A stretch of 8,779 bases of DNA from positions 1 through 8,779 of the forward strand of contig JAEWLO010000285.1 of assembly GCA_023457475.1 (NCBI GenBank), given 5' to 3'. Position 1 is the stretch's first letter. Each line of letters begins with the position of its first letter. Below, piece after piece: positions 5,885 through 8,779 of the stretch. The position numbers were made by a program, and so were the translations under genes. The notes under the pieces are model-generated. The model was not told the origin of the DNA and made no database searches. It saw only the letters and a program-made list of their open reading frames with translations. Source of the DNA: Pseudomonadota bacterium. GTDB taxonomy: Bacteria; Pseudomonadota; Gammaproteobacteria; Xanthomonadales; Xanthomonadaceae.

Positions 5885-7492
5885 ATGCGCCTGCCACTGA
5901 CATCGCTGGCGATGGTGATCGTGCTGAGCGGTTGCACGCCATCGCCGTCCTCGCTGCTGGCTGCGTCCGCGCACGCGGCCGCACCGCAGCCGGACAGTAC
6001 CCCGCCCTTCGCCTATGCCGAAGCGGATATCAGCGAGCTGCAGGCGCGCATGGCAGCCGGTGAGCTCGACAGCGTCACCCTTACCCGGGCCTACCTCGAC
6101 CGGATCGCCCGCGTGGACCGGGCTGGACCGCGCCTCAATGCAGTGCTGGAGCTCAATCCCGATGCGCTCAAGGAGGCAGCGACACTCGATGCCGAGCGCC
6201 AGCGTGGCGCGTTGCGCGGCCCCCTCCATGGCATTCCCATCCTGCTCAAGGACAACATCGGCGCGCGCCCGATGGGCACCAGTGCGGGCTCACTGGCGCT
6301 GGCCGGGTTCCGTCCCGACGACGCCTACCTGGTGACCCGGCTGCGTGCGGCCGGCGCGATCCTTCTGGGCAAGACCAACCTCAGCGAGTGGGCCAACTTC
6401 CGCGGCGATCCGTCCATCTCCGGCTGGAGCGCGCGCGGCGGGCAGACACGCAATCCCTACCGCCTCAGCCATTCGCCCTGCGGCTCCAGCAGCGGAAGCG
6501 CGGTCGCGGTCGCTGCCAACCTGGCTCCGGCGGCCGTCGGCACCGAAACCGACGGCAGTATCGTGTGCCCCGCGGCGATGAACGGCGTGGTGGGCATCAA
6601 ACCCACCGTCGGCCTGATCAGCCGCGAGGGAATCGTGCCGATCTCGTTCAGCCAGGACACCGCCGGCCCGATGACCCGCAGCGTCGCCGACGCCGCCGCA
6701 CTGCTCACCGCGATGGCCGGCCGCGACGACGCCGACCCGGCCACCGCGACCATGCCCGGCCGGGCGGTCTACGACTACACCTCGCGGTTGCAGGAGGGGG
6801 GCCTGAAGGGGGCCCGCATCGGCGTGCTGCATGGCCCGCTGGACCAGCAGCCTGGCGTGGCTCCCGCCCTGCAGCACGCAGTGGCCATGCTGCGCGACGC
6901 GGGGGCCGTGGTGGTCCCGGTGCAACTACCCACCCAGGGCCAGTGGGAGGCCGCCGAGCGTGTGGTGCTGCTGCATGAATTCAAGGCCGGCCTGGAGCGC
7001 TACCTCACCACGCATCAGGCCCCGGTGCGCGACCTGCCCGCCCTCATCGCCTTCAACCGGCAGCATGCCGACAAGGAGCTGACGCTGTTCGGCCAGGAAC
7101 TGCTGGAGGCCGCCGCGCAGGCCGGCCCCCTGGGCAGCGCCGAGTACATTGCCGCGCGCACGGAGGCACGCCGCCTGGCTGGGGTGGAAGGCATCGACGC
7201 CGCCCTCAGGGCCGAACGCCTGGATGCACTGGTGGCTCCCACGACGGGCGCGGCGTGGCCGATCCGGCCCGACACACCCGATGACTTCCCCGGCGGCAAC
7301 TACAGCGCGGCCGCGGTCGCCGGATACCCCAGCATCACCGTGCCGATGGCGCACGTGAACGGCCTGCCGCTGGGCCTGCTGTTCATGGGCACGGCGTGGA
7401 GCGAACCGCGCCTGATCGAGCTGGCCTACGACTACGAGCAGCGCACGCGGGCACGGCGACCGCCCACCTTCACGACGACGTCGTTGCGGTAA
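5885..7492 (+). CDS. pam: Exported peptide amidase, amidase-signature family (Pam-like)
   Basis: A 535-residue amidase-signature hydrolase. The Ser-cisSer-Lys triad is readable: Lys122 (LLKDNIG), cis-Ser201 (PCGSSSGSA) and nucleophile Ser225 (GTETDGSIVCP), with the family's constant 24-residue spacing between the two serines. From about residue 43 onward the protein closely matches, from memory, the Stenotrophomonas maltophilia peptide amidase (for example ARMAAGELDS, SEWANFRGDPSISGWSARGG, GLLFMGTAWSEP). That enzyme removes C-terminal amide groups from peptides without cutting peptide bonds. The N-terminus carries a short hydrophobic stretch and the lipobox LSGC (14-17), predicting lipidation at Cys17; a signal peptidase I site near AHA (29-31) is an alternative. 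Thr18 after the Cys gives no inner-membrane retention signal. The ATG has no strong Shine-Dalgarno. The 3' end overlaps the convergent mechanosensitive channel gene by 23 bp. Family is certain; peptide-amide specificity is inferred from resemblance. Confidence 0.9.
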   Translation: MRLPLTSLAMVIVLSGCTPSPSSLLAASAHAAAPQPDSTPPFAYAEADISELQARMAAGELDSVTLTRAYLDRIARVDRAGPRLNAVLELNPDALKEAATLDAERQRGALRGPLHGIPILLKDNIGARPMGTSAGSLALAGFRPDDAYLVTRLRAAGAILLGKTNLSEWANFRGDPSISGWSARGGQTRNPYRLSHSPCGSSSGSAVAVAANLAPAAVGTETDGSIVCPAAMNGVVGIKPTVGLISREGIVPISFSQDTAGPMTRSVADAAALLTAMAGRDDADPATATMPGRAVYDYTSRLQEGGLKGARIGVLHGPLDQQPGVAPALQHAVAMLRDAGAVVVPVQLPTQGQWEAAERVVLLHEFKAGLERYLTTHQAPVRDLPALIAFNRQHADKELTLFGQELLEAAAQAGPLGSAEYIAARTEARRLAGVEGIDAALRAERLDALVAPTTGAAWPIRPDTPDDFPGGNYSAAAVAGYPSITVPMAHVNGLPLGLLFMGTAWSEPRLIELAYDYEQRTRARRPPTFTTTSLR

Positions 7493-8627
7493 CAGGTTCG
7501 GCAGGCCCGACAACAGCCGGCTCACCATCTTCCGCGCCGGGCGAACGCGCCTCATCGCCCGGACGCGCGCGTGCGCGGGGCAGTGCGCGATCATCGCCGA
7601 GCAGCTCCGCGCGCGTGCGCGGCAGTGCCTGCGGATGCTCGCGCGCCAGGAAGTCGAGCATGCGCTCGCGCACCATGCAGCGCAGGTCGAACGCATCCCC
7701 TGAATTGCGCGCGCTCACGAGCAGACGGACCTGCAGGGTGTGTTCGCTGGCTTCGGTGACCTGGGTGACGCAGACACGGCCATCCCACAGTTTCTCGCCC
7801 TCGCAGATGCGCTCCAGTTCCGAGCGGATGGCCGCGATCGGCGCACGGTAGTCGAGCCACAGGAACGCGGTACCCAGCAGGTCGGCGCTGCGCCGGGTCC
7901 AGTTCTGGAACGGGTTCTCGATGAACCAGGTCAGCGGCACCACCATCCGGCGCTCGTCCCAGATGCGCACCACCACGTAACTGCTGCCGATTTCCTCGAC
8001 CCTGCCCCACTCGCCTTCCACGATCACCACGTCGTCCAGCCGGATTGGCTGGGTCAGCGCGATCTGCAACCCGGCAATGAGATTCCCGAACACGGGTTTG
8101 GCGGCGATACCGGCCACCAGGCCGATGATGCCGGCCGACGCCAGCAGCGCGGTGCCGATCTGGCGCACCATCGGAAAGGTGAGCAGTGCCAGCGACACGC
8201 CCACCAGAATGATCGCGCCCATCAGCACGCGGCTCAGCACCCGGGTCTGGGTCTGGATGCGGCGCGCTTCGAGGTTGTCGGCCACATCGATGGGGTTATC
8301 GCGCAGGATCGCCTGCTCGCCCGCGGCAACGGCCCGCACCAGCAGCCAGATGACGCAGGCGGTCAGGCCGATGTGCAGCAGGCGCAGGGACTGGTCCAGC
8401 CAACGGCCTTCGAGCGGCGTGGCCTCCAGCGCGGGGATCAGCACCAGCAGCGGCAACGCGAAGGCGAGTGGCCGGCTGATGACGCGTGCGATACGCGCAC
8501 GGCGGTAGTCGCGGCCTTTGAGGCGACGGGTGAGGGTCATCAGCAGCCACCAGCCGCTGAGGCCCACCGCCAGTGCGATTCCGATCGGCCAGAGATAGGC
8601 CGACGCCATCTGCCAGTCCACGTGCAT
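7470..8627 (-). CDS. MscS-family mechanosensitive ion channel
   Basis: A 385-residue inner-membrane protein. Hydrophobic segments lie at about 11-32, 50-68, 82-102 and 134-152, followed by the pore-lining helix 157-190 (small residues and Gly in LLASAGIIGLVAGIAAKPVFGNL). Next comes the MscS beta domain (LDDVVIVEGEWGRVEEIGSSYVVVRIWDERRMVVPL, about 197-232, then WFIENPFQNW) and an alpha/beta cytosolic domain. With more helices than E. coli MscS (286 aa, three TM), it fits the larger MscS-like subgroup. Such channels usually open on membrane tension to relieve osmotic downshock, but gating here is not shown. The last ~40 residues are a low-complexity Ala/Pro/Arg/Asp tail, and the stop lies inside the convergent amidase gene. 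The ATG at 8627 is preferred to an in-frame GTG at 8648, because GGGAG lies five bases before the ATG and nothing precedes the GTG. Confidence 0.92.
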   Translation of the reverse strand: MHVDWQMASAYLWPIGIALAVGLSGWWLLMTLTRRLKGRDYRRARIARVISRPLAFALPLLVLIPALEATPLEGRWLDQSLRLLHIGLTACVIWLLVRAVAAGEQAILRDNPIDVADNLEARRIQTQTRVLSRVLMGAIILVGVSLALLTFPMVRQIGTALLASAGIIGLVAGIAAKPVFGNLIAGLQIALTQPIRLDDVVIVEGEWGRVEEIGSSYVVVRIWDERRMVVPLTWFIENPFQNWTRRSADLLGTAFLWLDYRAPIAAIRSELERICEGEKLWDGRVCVTQVTEASEHTLQVRLLVSARNSGDAFDLRCMVRERMLDFLAREHPQALPRTRAELLGDDRALPRARARPGDEARSPGAEDGEPAVVGPAEPVTATTSS

Positions 8628-8632
8628 GCACG

Positions 8633-8637
8633 CTCCC
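8633..8637 (-). promoter_or_regulatory. Ribosome binding site of the MscS-family gene
   Basis: GGGAG on the minus strand, 5 nt before the ATG at 8627, supports that start over the GTG at 8648, which would add seven residues. Confidence 0.6.
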
Positions 8638-8649
8638 GTGTTGATCACA

Positions 8650-8680
8650 AAGGAGCCTCAGCATGCCAAACACCACATGA
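8650..8680 (+). other. Five-codon mini-ORF with a consensus ribosome site
   Basis: AAGGAG (8650-8655), a 7-nt spacer, ATG at 8663 and a stop at 8678-8680 would encode MPNTT. The ribosome site is as good as any in the window, but the frame is too short for a gene. It may be the relict 5' end of a gene displaced by the adjacent repeats, a leader peptide for something beyond the window, or chance. Confidence 0.2.
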
Positions 8681-8687
8681 CCGTCGC

Positions 8688-8709
8688 GTAGAGCGGGGCT
8701 CTGCCCGCT
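8688..8709 (+). repeat. GTAG-type REP (SMAG-like) element, copy 1
   Basis: GTAG (8688-8691) is followed by AGCGGG (8692-8697), a 6-nt loop and CCCGCT (8704-8709). A GTAG tetranucleotide immediately 5' of a hairpin is the signature of the SMAG family of REPs in Stenotrophomonas. Such palindromes sit in intergenic regions and are thought to be moved by RAYT transposases. The stem is shorter than in copy 2. Confidence 0.7.
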
Positions 8710-8729
8710 GAACGATGCCCGCCCGACAG

Positions 8730-8752
8730 GTAGAGCCACGCCCTGCGTGGCT
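8730..8752 (+). repeat. GTAG-type REP (SMAG-like) element, copy 2
   Basis: GTAG (8730-8733) followed by AGCCACGC (8734-8741), loop CCT and GCGTGGCT (8745-8752) gives a perfect 8-bp stem. It has the same orientation as copy 1, 42 bp further on. This copy looks intact. Confidence 0.82.
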
Positions 8753-8772
8753 TCGCGGCGCCTCATCCCGGC

Positions 8773-8779
8773 GTAGAGC
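8773..8779 (+). repeat. GTAG-type REP (SMAG-like) element, copy 3, cut by the window edge
   Basis: GTAGAGC begins 43 bp after copy 2 in the same orientation and runs off the end. Only the tetranucleotide and first stem bases are visible, so the hairpin is assumed from the spacing. Confidence 0.55.

Noticed and set aside
6290..7696. Minus-strand frames of 211 and 256 codons (6290-6925 and 6926-7696), the first wholly and the second mostly antisense to the amidase gene
   Set aside because: Both mirror the GC-rich codon pattern of the amidase. Neither has domains or plausible start signals.
8628..8648. GTG start adding seven residues to the MscS-family protein
   Set aside because: No ribosome site precedes it on the minus strand, while the internal ATG has GGGAG at good spacing. 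It remains possible but less likely.
7740..8711. A 323-codon plus-strand frame antisense to the MscS-family gene
   Set aside because: It is rich in Gln, His, Asp and Arg with no recognisable domain. It mirrors the coding frame of the channel.
1..8779. CRISPR array, tRNA, toxin-antitoxin pair, defence system or prophage genes
   Set aside because: I looked for spaced direct repeats, cloverleaf ends and small paired genes. The only spaced repeats are the GTAG hairpins, whose irregular, non-identical units do not fit CRISPR. Every long gene has a housekeeping or envelope assignment.

Overview
The window reads as an ordinary high-GC gammaproteobacterial chromosome segment, most likely Stenotrophomonas or a close Xanthomonadaceae relative. 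Three things point there. The secreted amidase closely resembles, as I recall its sequence, the peptide amidase (Pam) described from Stenotrophomonas maltophilia. GTAG-type REP hairpins of the kind called SMAG in Stenotrophomonas lie at the right edge. The codon usage is strongly GC-biased, which leaves long spurious antisense frames open over nearly every gene. No tRNA, rRNA, CRISPR array, insertion sequence or phage gene was seen.

Layout, left to right: an AraC-family regulator (+, 24-929) converges with and overlaps the stop of rluA (-, 906-1526), an RNA pseudouridine synthase. Upstream of rluA on the same strand are mdh (NAD malate dehydrogenase, 1602-2588) and ppiB (cytosolic cyclophilin, 2707-3198). 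A hairpin follows each of mdh and ppiB; the one after ppiB is a better terminator candidate than the one between mdh and rluA. A 273-bp divergent intergenic region separates ppiB from typA/bipA (+, 3472-5319). It holds a perfect TATAAT box and a 9-bp inverted repeat reaching into the typA promoter. typA is followed after 13 bp by a GTG-started four-helix membrane protein (DUF2127-like, 5333-5818), and 66 bp later by a lipoprotein-type peptide amidase (5885-7492). The amidase gene converges with and overlaps a MscS-family channel gene (-, 7470-8627). The last ~90 bp hold at least two, probably three, head-to-tail GTAG hairpin repeats, the last cut by the window edge.

Functionally this is a mix of housekeeping genes (central carbon metabolism, protein folding, ribosome-associated GTPase, RNA modification) and envelope genes (membrane protein, exported amidase, mechanosensitive channel). 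I found no evidence of a new multi-gene system. The points worth a second look are regulatory or architectural: two convergent gene pairs overlapping by 24 and 23 bp with a palindrome between the stops, the inverted repeat over the typA promoter, the T-poor hairpin between mdh and rluA, a Pam homologue that looks lipid-anchored, and the REP array with a five-codon mini-ORF beside it.
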